DNA from: Nemertoderma westbladi
Lineage: Eukaryota; Xenacoelomorpha; Nemertodermatida; Nemertodermatidae
Assembly (NCBI GenBank): GCA_032718475.1
Contig: JAUCBJ010006502.1
Span: 1-45,464 of the forward strand
Direction of reading: 5' to 3'
DNA: 45,464 nt
The notes under the pieces are model-generated. The model ran no database searches, was not told the DNA's origin, and saw only the letters and a list, made by a program, of their open reading frames with translations. Made by a program: the position numbers and the translations under genes. Below, piece by piece: positions 1 through 11,500 of this stretch (positions within the stretch are counted from its first letter, which is position 1; each line of letters begins with the position of its first letter).

Positions 1-139
1 CAGCAACAATGACACCTTGACTCACATACTGTTGCAATTAATTGTTATAATGGCCATTAATAAATAACCATTAAAGATGTTGAAGGGCGACACACGCTGG
101 TAAAGTTCAAATAGAAACCATAGAAAGATACGGACCTGT

Positions 140-235
140 TGAAAAATTAAACTGGGACCGGGATTCGAACCAGGGACCTCTCACAAACCGTGTGATAGCT
201 CTTCCTCCATCTCCAGACCAAATAGTTCAATAAGT
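140..235 (-). repeat. tRNA-derived fragment (SINE-like or tRNA pseudogene)
   Basis: On the minus strand this reads as the 3' half of a tRNA. There is a T-arm with the stem CCTGG/CCCGG around TTCGAAT, and the B-box-like word GGTTCGAATCC. The 5' acceptor strand that should pair with TCCCAGT is absent, and the anticodon loop lacks the usual T33, so it is not a functional tRNA. A tRNA-derived SINE remnant is the simplest reading. Confidence 0.35.
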
Positions 236-329
236 TCATATCAATGGAGAACCCCAACTCATATTTAGCTTTGCATATCCCAGTAATAAATAACCAATTA
301 ATATACTTATAACCAATACTAATATACTT

Positions 330-560
330 ATAGACCAAGCTGCCCGGGTTCGATCCCTAGATGGGGCAGCACTGTTTGGGCACAGTGCTTTAAATGCTAC
401 AGCCTAGCCCAACGGGCTTTCATCCTTCAGTGGTCGATAAATGGGAACCAAGGCAACTTGGGAAACAGAGTGGAAGGGTTTCCTGTGGAAGATCACCCAT
501 GGTGGTGAACAGGCATTCCTTGGCTTAACGAGCCTAAAAGATTCTCCCATTCAATATGTG
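330..560 (+). repeat. SINE-like element with B box and conserved-looking body
   Basis: A second polymerase III B-box-like word, GGGTTCGATCCC, lies at about 347-358. It is enclosed by a GCTGCCC...GGGGCAGC stem. A roughly 180-bp body with short hairpins follows (for example the CACTG...CAGTG segment near 370-390). There is no coding potential and no tRNA 5' half. The layout, a tRNA-like head plus a unique body, is that of a SINE. I cannot assign a family and see no clear tail or target duplication. Confidence 0.35.
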
Positions 561-624
561 AGCGGTTGACACCAACTAACTCTGATTACTCAAGTATAAT
601 TATAAATAGTAATAGAATACTGAC

Positions 625-964
625 CTGTGAATCGAACGTCGTCTAGATTTCTTCTCTCGAACAGATCGGAGAAGCTGCTTTTACTCTGTTTTAGGAGGAG
701 TTTCTTGTCGACGTCCGGGAAGGCGATCCGTTGCAGCGAGACGGCTGAGTTCCGACGCCCGCCGTTACCATACCCGCGAGTGTCCGCGGTAGCACGACCC
801 GAGGGCGACTCGGGGTAGCAGCTGTTCGACCCCTCCTGGGAACCCGGCAGTTCGAGGTAGTCGGGAGACAACCCCGTCACTAACTCCTCCGGAAGATCGG
901 AGAGTTCCCGAGGTTTCGGAGACGAGAAGATAAATGACCTCGCCGCGTAAGCCAAGTGCGCCAT
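625..964 (-). CDS. Candidate first coding exon, unrecognised gene
   Basis: An open frame starts at an ATG at 964 (context GGGTATGG). It runs 113 codons and ends in phase 1 at a good donor, CACAG|GTCAGT (donor GT at 623-624). The stretch is clearly GC-richer than its AT-rich flanks, which supports coding. The peptide is rich in Ser, Pro and Gly in the middle and ends in a charged segment containing KLLLKQSKSSFSDLFERR. I do not recognise the family. No acceptor-like AG directly precedes the ATG, so it reads as a first coding exon; later exons would lie off the left edge. It is on the same strand as the dynein gene, so it is either the next gene or nested in a long dynein intron. Confidence 0.45.
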
Positions 965-1172
965 ACCCGGATTGATATATTGACTTTATTTTACAAAAAT
1001 ATGACAACGTGGGGGGTAGGGGGAATTATATTGATGGAAATCCCACCTGGGTGCAGATAGGGAGGACTTTAAACGCAATCAAAATTCGTCCCTCTCAAGG
1101 GGAAAAAATCGACGCAGATAACAGCTGATTACTCTCAAAAATAAAACTCTAATCTGTTCTAATGACTTTATT

Positions 1173-1229
1173 TTATTGATTTGCTTAGAATAATGTGCCA
1201 TGGTAACCTGCTCCTTTTCCTTAATTTAT
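1173..1229. repeat. Diverged copy of a dispersed ~60-bp core repeat
   Basis: This segment aligns without gaps to segments at 31400-31459, 31468-31528 and 35184-35243. Shared words include TTAGAATAA and TAACCTGCTCCTTT. The other loci carry the core between inverted-repeat arms; here no convincing arms are visible. The minus-strand reading also resembles the others (RKRSRLPWHIILSKSI here, RERSRLQKQLFLTKTI at 31.4 kb). Confidence 0.45.
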
Positions 1230-1457
1230 AAATTTGCATTGAGACCGAGACGAGATATTAATTCGCAGAGATGCGATTTGCGCCCAGTTATCTCTCTCTC
1301 TCTAATTGCAACTAATGGAAATAATAAGTTACAGGGGCAGGTTATTCCGACAATAACACTAAATGAGAGTCAATGGCACAGGTTACAGTTATATTTTACT
1401 CGTGGTCATCTGTTACTTGGAGGGTTTAATATTATTTTGATTGCGTCTATAGTCCCA

Positions 1458-1480
1458 CCCCCCCCCCCCCCCCCCCCCCC
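1458..1480. repeat. Poly-C tract (C23)
   Basis: This is an uninterrupted run of 23 C followed by a C/T-rich tail. The apparent short ORFs across it are artefacts of the homopolymer. Its length may be a sequencing estimate. Confidence 0.9.
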
Positions 1481-2320
1481 TCTCCCCTCCCCCACTCTCT
1501 GCAAAACTAGTTATTATTTTTGCCAAAATTTTATGAAATTCTACACAATAAAAATGCAAGTCAAAAGATTTTGTAGTTACGATAAATAAATCCCGATCCC
1601 ATCCCAACATACATAATATGCCAAGGATACAGTGATACATTCCGGTACACATTTTGAACGTCATCATCTTTTCATATCGCTACTTAAACTTTATTGATCG
1701 ACCAAGATTGATTAATAATATTTATTTAATATTTTAGACAATTATAATAAAATATAATATCGGCTCGAACGATTACGGAGATGTTTTTGGGGGAGTTGAT
1801 TGAAGAGAGAAGAAAAAGTAAAAATATCGATAATTTTTCAAACAATAAACAAAAATAATTAACCATAAACAATTCTAAGAAAAATACATTTACAAACACC
1901 AAATAAGTTTCCTGATAAATTTTTCCTTATTACCCGCCCAAACAGTAGTTTTACCTTCTTGAATAAGCGGGAATAAGTATTATCAATAAACAAATAGTAA
2001 GGCTCAAAGTTATAATCTTACAATCATTCTATAATTGTCTTTGATAAATGCACTCAACAAATCGTAATTATATTATAACCCCTACCATTATATACCCAAG
2101 TCAAAAGTGTATAATATTTATAAAGTATCGTAGAGGGTGAGTTGAAAATGTATCAAAGGTCAAATATTGTGCCGACACATTTATTGTGACAAGGAGGAGG
2201 TCAAATTCCGGAAAAATTGCTCGAAAATCCTTTAAACTTTACCTCCAAATATACGTAACAAATTACAGAGAGCGTTTCACTCTATGGCGATCAGTCAGCG
2301 AAAATGTGAGGTGTATATAA

Positions 2321-2445
2321 TTATAAATTTGGTGCGCGTTATTTATTTTAGCTATAAATTTGGTGCGCGTTATTTATTTTAGCTATAAATTTGGTGCGCG
2401 TTATTTATTTTAGCTATAAATTTGGTGCGCGTTATTTATTTTAGC
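2321..2445. repeat. 31-bp tandem repeat, four copies
   Basis: There are four essentially identical direct copies of a 31-bp unit containing AAATTTGGTGCGCGTTATTT. The unit is AT-rich apart from the GGTGCGCG core. It is unrelated in sequence to the other 31-bp array at 19.4-23.2 kb. Confidence 0.95.
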
Positions 2446-2815
2446 CCATAAGTAAATACTTAATAGGCTATTTAGTTATTTAGGCAACGGATGATGTTCG
2501 CTGGTTATTCACAGAGATAGGTTTTCACAAGTAAACTTATATTCCAATCATAATGTATAATGTGCATAATTTATTTATTATGTTCAGCACCAGTACCATT
2601 TTATATACTAGTTTTATTCGTCAATCCTTTTAATAAGAATATAGCAGCCGGCGACGTGAGATCCGAACGACGAAATGTAATAGATGTTGGAAGACATCAT
2701 AAACGAGGTGTATTGAGAGAGATGGAGGAAGTATAAAATAAATGCTTGTGTTACATTGAAACAAAGGTAGAACTATGTGGTTGTAACATCATCGTAAAAA
2801 AACGGCGCATTATAT

Positions 2816-3990
2816 GCTTGTTACATTTTAATAAAAGGTGGAAATATATGTTTGTGACAATGTAAAAAAAGGTGGAATTACAGAATTGTTACATTTTAAT
2901 AAAAGGAGAAAATATATGTTTGTTACAATGTAACAAAAGGTGGAATTACATATTGTTACATTTTAATAAAAGGAGAAAATATATGTTTGTGACAATGTAA
3001 CAAAAGGAGGAATTACATAATTGTTACATTTTAATAAAAGGTGGAAATATATGTTTGTGACAATGTAACAAAAGGTGAATTACATAATTGTTACATTTTA
3101 ATAAAAGGAGAAAATATATGTTTGTGACAATGTAACAAAAGGTGGAGTTAGATAATTGTAACATTTTAGTAAAAGGTGGAAATATATGTTTGTGAAAATG
3201 TAACAAAAGGTGGAATTACAAAATTGTTACATTTTAATAAAAGGAGAAAATATATGTTTGTTACAATGTAACAAAAGGTGGAATTACATAATTGTTACAT
3301 TTTAATAAAAGGAGAAAATATATGTTTGTGACAATGTAACAAAAGGAGGAATTACATAATTGTTACATTTTAATAAAAGGTGGAAATATATGTTTGTGAC
3401 AATGTAACAAAAGGTGGAATGACATAATTGTTACATTTTAATAAAAGGTGGAAATATATGTTTGTGACAATGTAACAAAAGGTGGAATTAGATAATTGTA
3501 ACATTTTAATAAAAGGAGAAAATATATGTTTGTGACAATGTAACAAAAGGTGGAATTATAAAATTGTTACATTTTAATAAAAGGAGAAAATATATGTTTG
3601 TGACAATGTAACAAAAGGTGAAATTACATAATTGTTACATTTTAATAAAAGGAGAAAATATATGTTTGTGACAATGTAACAAAAGGTGGAATTAGATAAT
3701 TGTAACATTTTAATAAAAGGAGAAAATATATGTTTGTGACAATGTAACAAAAGGTGGAATTATAAAATTGTTACATTTTAATAAAAGGTGGAAATATATG
3801 TTTGTGACAATGTAACAAAAGGAGGAATTACATAATTGTTACATTTTAATAAAAGGAGAAAATATATGTTTGTGACAATGTAACAAAAGGTGGAATTATA
3901 AAATTGTTACATTTTATTAAAAGGAGAAAATATATGTTTGTGACAATGTAACAAAAGGTGAAATTACATAATTGTTACATTTTTAAAAAA
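2816..3990. repeat. 68-bp minisatellite (about 17 copies)
   Basis: Units of about 67-68 bp alternate two half-motifs, TTGTTACATTTTAATAAAAGG-type and GACAATGTAACAAAAGG-type. GTTACATT in the first half is the exact inverse of AATGTAAC in the second, so each monomer can fold on itself. Variants AAAGGTGG/AAAGGAGA and ACATAATT/ATAAAATT mark blocks. The array is related to the 69-bp array at 4.28-5.13 kb through the shared word AACAAAAGGTGGAATTA. Diverged flanking half-units extend back to about 2745. Confidence 0.93.
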
Positions 3991-4016
3991 TTGATACATT
4001 GTAACAAAATGAGTAG

Positions 4017-4272
4017 GGCACAGAAACTGACGGACTCTTCACAAATTTCTAAAACGTCTCAAACGTCGGGAGTTTTTTCTTATGTAATATATTTATTGCC
4101 TCACAAATTCTGCAAATAATATCATTAAATACATCAAAGTTTAATTTGTTTCCACGGTAAGTTTTTTTCGAGACAACTATTTATTAAATTGTTGCGTGGC
4201 CTTTGATTTTATTACATAAAAACAATTCCCGACGTTTGCGAAATTCGCGAAGAATCCGACAATTTCTGTGCC
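4017..4272. mobile_element. Hairpin element with ~75-bp inverted ends (MITE-like)
   Basis: The left end begins GGCACAGAAACTGACGGA and the reverse complement of the right end begins GGCACAGAAATTGTCGGA. Similarity continues inward through AAACGTCGGGA and TTATGTAATA on both arms, giving roughly 75-bp imperfect terminal inverted repeats around an AT-rich centre. There is no coding capacity. It sits exactly between two related minisatellite arrays. A target duplication is not clear: the sequence is GTAG before the left end and TATA after the right. Confidence 0.7.
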
Positions 4273-4279
4273 TATATAC

Positions 4280-5135
4280 TATTTAAATTGAAACAAAAGG
4301 TGGAATTATAATGCTTGTTATATTGTAACAAAAGGTGGAATTATATACTATTTAAATTGAAACAAAAGGTGGAATTATAATGCTTGTTATATTGTAGCAA
4401 AAGGTGGAATTCTATGCTATTTAAATTGAAACAAAAGGTGGAATTATAATGCTTGTTATATTGTAACAAAAGGTGGAATTCTATGCTATTTAAATTGAAA
4501 CAAAAGGTGGAATTATAATGCTTGTTATATTGTAACAAAAGGTGGAATTCTATGCTATTAAATTGAAACAAAAGGTGGAATTATAATGCTTGTTATATTG
4601 TAACAAAAGGTGGAATTATATACTATTTAAATTGAAACAAAAGGTGGAATTATAATGCTTGTTATATTGTAGCAAAAGGTGGAATTCTATGCTATTTAAA
4701 TTGAAACAAAAGGTGGAATTATAATGCTTGTTATATTGTAACAAAAGGTGGAATTCTATGCTATTTAAATTGAAACAAAAGGTGGAATTATAATGCTTGT
4801 TATATTGTAACAAAAGGTGGAATTCTATGCTATTAAATTGAAACAAAAGGTGGAATTATAATGCTTGTTATATTGTAACAAAAGGTGGAATTATATACTA
4901 TTTAAATTGAAACAAAAGGTGGAATTATAATGCTTGTTATATTGTAGCAAAAGGTGGAATTCTATGCTATTTAAATTGAAACAAAAGGTGGAATTATAAT
5001 GCTTGTTATATTGTAACAAAGGGTGGAATTCTATGCTATTTAAATTGAAACAAAAGGTGCAATTATAATGCTTGTTATATTGTAACAAAAGGTGGAATTC
5101 TATGCTATTAAATTGAAACAAAAGGTGAAATTATA
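4280..5135. repeat. 69-bp minisatellite in a 275-bp higher-order repeat
   Basis: The monomer is about 69 bp and contains AAACAAAAGGTGGAATTATA plus a second AACAAAAGGTGGAATT half. Four monomers (three of 69 bp, and one shortened by a base at GCTATTA) form a 275-bp block repeated three times (starts offset 4341, 4616, 4891) with very few differences. This is higher-order repeat structure from recent block duplication. Degenerate monomers trail to about 5285. The minus-strand ORFs of 76 codons here are repeat artefacts. Confidence 0.93.
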
Positions 5136-5368
5136 TGTTTCTTTTAAGAAAAGGTGGAATTATTTGTTTACTAGTTACACTGTAACAAAAGGAAAAATGT
5201 TTACCAAGCTTTTTGAATATAAAGCTAGTTAGTTAATTATTAATAAAAGTTGTAACTATATACTTGCAACAAAGGGTGGGATTATTTGTTTGCCACTGCT
5301 TAATGTTAATGTTATAAATGTATCATCAATGATAGTTGACTACTGTACCTTCTAATCTCGTCACTAAC

Positions 5369-5578
5369 CTTCTTTAGAATGCCTTCTAGACTCGCCTCGC
5401 TACTCGCTTTAGCTGCCACTTCCTGTATTTGCTCGGTAAACTCGAAGGCCTCCAGTTCGATTAATTTCCCCAGCGTCAAGGGTTCTTCCTCTGTGAATTT
5501 GTATTTAAGAATTCTCTCAACTTCATCCCAATGCCGTGGTTTTAGAGTGGGGTTCCGTAAGTCGGTTACCACTGCCAT
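5369..5578 (-). CDS. Dynein heavy chain exon (linker, DLRNPTLKPRHW)
   Basis: A 70-codon exon lies between acceptor TACCTACTAG|ATGGCA and donor AAGAAG|GTTAGT. It carries VVTDLRNPTLKPRHWDEVER, EEPLTLGKLIELEAFEF and ASSEASLEGILKK, all hallmarks of the DHC_N2 linker. The ATG at 5578 is only the first codon of an internal exon, not a translation start. The following exon is not found between here and position 1; about 3 kb of minisatellite lies immediately downstream. Confidence 0.93.
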
Positions 5579-8500
5579 CTAGTAGGTAACAGTTCAGTAT
5601 CAGTTTGAATTTGGTTTAAAAAGTTTCCGTAAAAAATATTCCCTTTACATTTATAAATAATAAACTTATATTAATATTAATAACTAACCTTTTCCTTCAT
5701 AGACTCGACTTTATTTTTTAGATGCGGTACAACGTCGTTAGGCGGCAGACCTTTCTCCAACTGATGAACGTATTTGCCATATTTAGCCACAGTGGCTTGG
5801 CAAACTTCAGGTTCAATTTCACTAAATGGAGCCTAACATAACAGAAATAACGTAACGTTAAATTTACATTAAAATTACAATACAAGTTCGGGCTCACTTT
5901 CACAATTTTATTTATGATTATATTCGTACAGCTCTTATGTAATGACATACCGATACAATTTTATAGACTTACATCTGACCATTCTTGGTAAATTACGTCC
6001 CAGTCTTTCAGAGAGTCCCAAAGAAGTTGTTTCAGTTTAAGTTCAGCCAAGACTTCCTCCAATTCCTCATATCGCGTAATTTCAACCTTAAAAATTATTC
6101 AGGAAACATTAAATTATATATTTAAGGAAGACAAACAACTGTATTGTATAAATAAAATACATTTTAATTTGAAAAAAAAGATAAATTTTCGGGCCTGAGA
6201 TTCTCGGCACTACCGTCGTAATATAATCTAAGCCACCGTGTAAAAGCTTTTGCGGATGTAGCAAGCTATTTTTCTCCGCAATATACCGAGTAGGTATTTT
6301 AGCGGACATAACAAGCGATTTTGCCCGCTATGTCTGCATGTGTGCTTTAGCGGACATAAAAAGCCATTTTTCTCCGCAATAAGCTCAAATACTCTAAACA
6401 TCGGAACTCAGATGACGACATCTATCAGCTGTGTCCACGTGTAACTTTTTCTTTGTTCTTTGTTCGTTCTTTGTTCGGTCGACCAATCAGAGCGGTTTTC
6501 ACTCTGTGTTGGACATTGTATACAGAAACTCACGCAATTCAGTCAGTGTGTATTTTCCTAAGCCCAGAACACCGGCTTTGGAATGATTCTATGTTTCAGG
6601 CTTTAGCCAAACATTAGTAGGCTTTGATCATAGAAACGTATAACTGTTATCAAACCACCGCAACAAACTGGCAAATCAGCCTGTCATATCTCATCCAAAC
6701 ACCGCATTATTTTACTGCTATTTACTGTCGGTTATTAATTATATCAGTTTGATGGAATATTGTTATATTTGGATAATATCGATAAATAATCAGAAAACCC
6801 CAATCTTCTTGATATACTGAAGGTTAGAGAGACCGGTTACATATAACAATTGCGACTTACATTAAAGTGGTTTTGGAGTGAATCTAATGCTATTTCATAG
6901 GCACTACATGTGTCGGTTGCTGTTCTCTTTATATGTGACTAAAATTAGTGAAGGTCGGCAGATCGGTGTGCAGCATTGTGCGGTAGTGTGCATGATTGTG
7001 ACGGATAACAAAGCATCTCCTAAAGAATGCGCTTTATACGTGAATCAATAGCCATCCCGTTGTGTTTAGTGTAAGTCATAACTCTGTTTACATACTTAGA
7101 GCGCCACGTCCTAAAGGAACTGTTGATATTTCCCGAAAGTGAATAATATTTGTCAGAAATTATATATTAACGATCAGTCGAATAATACAGTAGGCCTACA
7201 CCGCAATAAGGTCAGAGCTTCTGAATCCAGTCTCCCGGGTATATCCAGCGGGTGAATGGTCGCGCATAGACTGGCTTCGGCTAATGTAGTGTATCAAATA
7301 CTCATTATAGGCTAAAGTCGATTTATAATCTAGAAGACATCTAAATTTGGCAGGTTAAACTGCTAAAGGTCTGAAAGCGCGAACAATAACAGTTATTGAA
7401 ATTCTGATTGCAGTGTAGGCAATAAATACAGTTTACTATTGTTCTGGTAAGAACAATAACAGTTATAGGATCTTTATTGCGTCGTAGGCAATAAAGACTA
7501 AAGTACCGGTCGACCAGTAACTAGTAGGCCTAACTACCTAACCACCCGAACCGGTACTTACAGCAGTACAGGTACACCAGTATTATTTCGATTGTGATAT
7601 ATTGTATATTGTAGGCTGTTAGGGGATTAGGGATTGATCACCCCTTATTCCTTTGTATGGTTTACTTATTTCTGTCAGTTTTATTTATTTGTAGGTTAAT
7701 ATTGAGCAGAAGGCGTATAAGCCTGCTCAGATTGTACAGGTAATTTGTAGGCTGGACTGTTGTCTGACTGTTGTTAAGTCTGTAGAGATTGCAGTGTGTG
7801 TAGAGTGTATGTCCGATAAAGTACTAGTTAGGAACGTAGGGGCTCCAGTGCTGTGAGGTAAATCCCCCCGAAAGAATAAGTCGTACTACTCGGTAAAAAG
7901 GCATACTAACTAACCATTTCGGAGTCTGCATATACTGTAGTTTATTTAGGCTTGATAGTAGTCTGCCAGCGTTTGGTCTGTATTTTGGTTTGTGTAGTCT
8001 GTAAGGGTAGCGTAATATTTATTATTCAGAGTTTATGCGATTATTCGCAACATTCATACCTCCAAGTTTATTCCTACATTAATTGTGCTTGTTATACATA
8101 CCGCTATAGTTAAATTAACCTCGGTACTACATCAGGGCTGTTTGGCGTAGGTAAAGACTGGAGATTTTATGCTTTGGTCACTCCGGCAGATACCGTGGTT
8201 CCTTTAGCTGTACAAGTATTTCTAACTGCTGGTTATTTGTTGTATAAGTACTTGTACCTAATTTAGGGTTTAGTGTACAGTGCTTTCCGAAGGTAATTAG
8301 TGTGTAGGCAGTATATTTGTGTTGTAAAGTGGTTAATAGGCAAGTTGGCTCTGGTAGGCCGCGGTAATTAACTTCTAGGTAGGAACACTCCGTGATACAT
8401 AACGTAGTACTTATAGCGATACGGCTATAAGTCGTCAGACGGTGGTATTTTTCCTATCTGGACAACGCAGTATATTTACTACTACTTTGTTATTTTCAAA

Positions 8501-11500
8501 TACCGTAGAATCCTGTCTGTTTGTAATAACCAGATATTCTAACCCTTTGTTAGGCTGGTTTGTAGACTTCTTGTAAAATTACCCTAAAAATTCGTACGTG
8601 TAATTTTTGTGTTTATTTAGAGATTGTAATCTTACCCCGAATTGTACGTAATTTGTAGTATTAAGTAACTTAGGTAAATTAGAATTATTTGTTTTAGTGT
8701 CCAACAAGTAGCACTTCACTGAGAGCGTACAGCTTCTGTGCGGTGACTCTTTCCCAGAAATAATAACATTTATTTCAAATATTGACAAAATCCATTATAC
8801 GGGTATATATATATTATAAATCAACTCAAACCGATTTATAAAATAGTAGGCCTGTTATACAACAATTAGGTCTTAATATCAGTTGGACTACTGCTTAAAT
8901 AATGGTAATCAAGTAAAGTAAAGTAAACAAGTAACCCCTAAAATTCAGAAATTCAATTATTCTAAAATAATTGACATACCGGTATTTACAATAGACTTAT
9001 TATATTTATTTCTATAAATTTAGGCTGAAATTATACCGGTATTCTGTAATTAATTCTAGTCTGTAATAATTATACTTATATATACTATAAGTGTAAGCTG
9101 TATACCGGTATTCACAATAGGCCTATTATATATTTATATATATTTGCGCTGAAATTATATACCAGTATTCTGTGACAAACCTAGTCTGTAATAATACTTA
9201 TATATATACTATAAGCATACCGGTATTCTAATATATTATATATATATATCACGTTACACTGAGTAACAGTATCGGTAATTAATTACTAGGCTAACAGTTG
9301 ATACTGAATTACTAGACTTGCTTTAACTGTAATATAGCAGTAGGCATTCAACTGTACAAACAAATATGTCTGACACAAAGCAAAACCTGTCAGACAGTCT
9401 CCTAGATACAACCATCTGTGACCCAGACAGGAGTGTGGAATGTGTGAGACCGAAGTTCAATTCACCTCCTACTGTAAGAAAGATCATCCCTCCAGTAGTA
9501 GTATCAGACCCTAGGCTAGTCCAACACCGTAGGTCTATCATAGGCACTCGAGCTCAGGTCAAGCGGGACCAAGAAGCAGCAGAACAGCAGCAACACTCGA
9601 GCCGAGAACTTATTTCTCAGCGGCCTGACAGCTCCAGTAGTGCGGATACTGTAGAGCTGATACCCGAGCACGGAGCAAAGATGGCAGATGCGGTTTATTC
9701 GGATCCCCTTCTCATCCTTCCTGCAGCTGTACTCACTAGGGTATTGATTGCGGTGGAGGAACACCAGATTGATTGGGCGAGAAGTAAGCGATCGACCAAG
9801 GATAGTTATGCGGGATACACAAGGGAAGAACTGAAGTCTATTGTCGAGTCGCAATGGAACTTCCCCGGACCCGGAATCCCGTTTGACTTATCGGAAGCTG
9901 CCTGGGAAGACATACACAGGATGTGAGTGACAAAAGAAACCAGCGATCCAGCTGTGTGGAAGAGGTCAGCAGCAGGATACGTACAGGGATTCTTCAGCTC
10001 TATGGAGCGATTAGAGGAACAACTGTTTAGACAACCCCAAGGACCTCAAGAGCAGGGAGAGCTGCTTTATCAAGTTAGAGAAAGAATTCTAAGAATCAGA
10101 CTAATCTTATCGGCCTTTGAGGAGGCTTCGAAAAGAAGACAAGACACGTCGTTGCAAGTTGCCGTAAAGACTTGGTTTCAGCGGGTGAGTCTTCAAGTTC
10201 AAGGAACTGCCCAGTGGAAATCTCAGCTGGCTGAGCGCTCAACCCATGGAGAATCAACAGACGCTACCTTTTCCCAAGTGGAAAGTGAAGTGACAGCAGA
10301 AAAACCGCATAAGAGGGATGCTATTGACATCTATCTGTCAGACTATCAACGATTTCTAGGTGACGAAGAGTTGAGGAGACGGTTGTCTGGACTTCGCCCT
10401 AATAGTGAAGGAACCAAGCTTGTGTTGGACGCAATCGATGCGGAAATGATAGCTGCGAACCAAGCTAAATTTGATGAAAGACTCCGCATCGCTAGGGTCC
10501 AAGAAGAACAAGTCAAGAAAAAACGTATAGAAGACAGAAAGACAGCAGCAGCGGCAGTGGCAGCGGCAGAAGCAGAAAGAAAAGTGGCAGAAGTGGAAAG
10601 AAAAGCGGCAGAGGCAGCGGCAGAGGCAAAAGCGGCAGCTGCAGAAGTAGAAGCGGAAAGAACAGCGGCAGCGGCAGAAGCGGAAAGAAAAGTGGCAGAA
10701 GCGGAAAGAAAGCGAGCAGTGGCAGAAGCAGAACGAAGAGCATCTGAAGAGACCACCCAACTAGAGTTGGAAAATATTCAAGAGAATCAAGACTGCATAA
10801 ATAAACAGTTAACAGCTAGTCATATGCAGATGATGAATCGATCTACTCCCAAAAGACAGGGATATACATCATCTGATGAAGGCGATACCACCGATCCTGA
10901 AGGCGGAGGAAATAGATCTCGTCTAAGCAGACGTAGAAGAATGTCCCACCGTCAGAAATTGCCTGATTTGCCCCCAGCTGTTAGAAGGCAACTAACTAAC
11001 ACAGACTTAGGTAGTACAGAACCCACAGACCAAATAATTAAAAAAGAAAGACTCCCTACTATAGTAGATGAGCCTGAAATAATTAGGCCTGTTCTCGAAG
11101 CCACCCCTTCGGTGATAGAGACACCTGTACTCCCAGAACCTACCTCTAAATTCCCTTTGCACAGCACTAAACTACCTGTGCCCCACAGAACAACCCCTGA
11201 GACAGTTCCTGTCCTGGACTCCGAGCGAAATATCAATGATTTGTCGCCCGTTGTCCCTCGTCTGCCTGCTACTATGTTGGCGGCTCCCGCTTCGGCGGTC
11301 GAGTGGGTGAATGAGGGGCGGCGGGGGATGAATCTCCTGCTCGGGCAGATGCAGGAGACTGTTCATCAGTTTAAAGGAACAGTAAGGGAAAGTAGGTTAG
11401 AGTTGCAAGAAGTGCAGCAGAGTATCGCGTTAGAACACGATAAATTAGTAAATACACAAAAGGGTATACCACCAACCCCTGTAACAATGTGTCAACCTGT

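Larger units (their letters stand above)
965..2320. other. AT-rich stretch without recognisable genes
   Basis: Apart from the poly-C tract, a short CT microsatellite near 1292-1304 and the core repeat at 1173, I see no exon with splice sites, RNA gene or long ORF on either strand. I looked here for a downstream dynein exon on the minus strand and found none. Confidence 0.6.
6239..7385 (+). repeat. 5' LTR of the BEL/Pao element
   Basis: 1,147 bp, TG...CA ends. It contains three ~30-bp hairpin-forming repeats near its start, a CCAAT/TATA-like/Inr arrangement around 6483-6544, and then a long R-U5 part without ORFs. Compared with the 3' LTR, it has GTATA instead of TATATA in the TATA region (6517-6523). 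Confidence 0.96.

Noticed and set aside
140-235. Functional tRNA gene on the minus strand
   Set aside because: The T-arm and B box are good, but the acceptor stem does not pair and the anticodon loop is abnormal.
1413-1667. Glycine-rich ORF across the poly-C tract
   Set aside because: The glycine run is only the complement of the homopolymer; there is no other support.
9927-9929. GTG as start codon of the second gag ORF
   Set aside because: Eukaryotic context and exact frame continuity with the preceding ORF; it is an internal codon after a stop.
10346-10760. Reverse-strand ORFs rich in Ser/Phe/Leu opposite the gag coiled coil
   Set aside because: Shadows of the Ala/Glu/Arg repeat on the coding strand.
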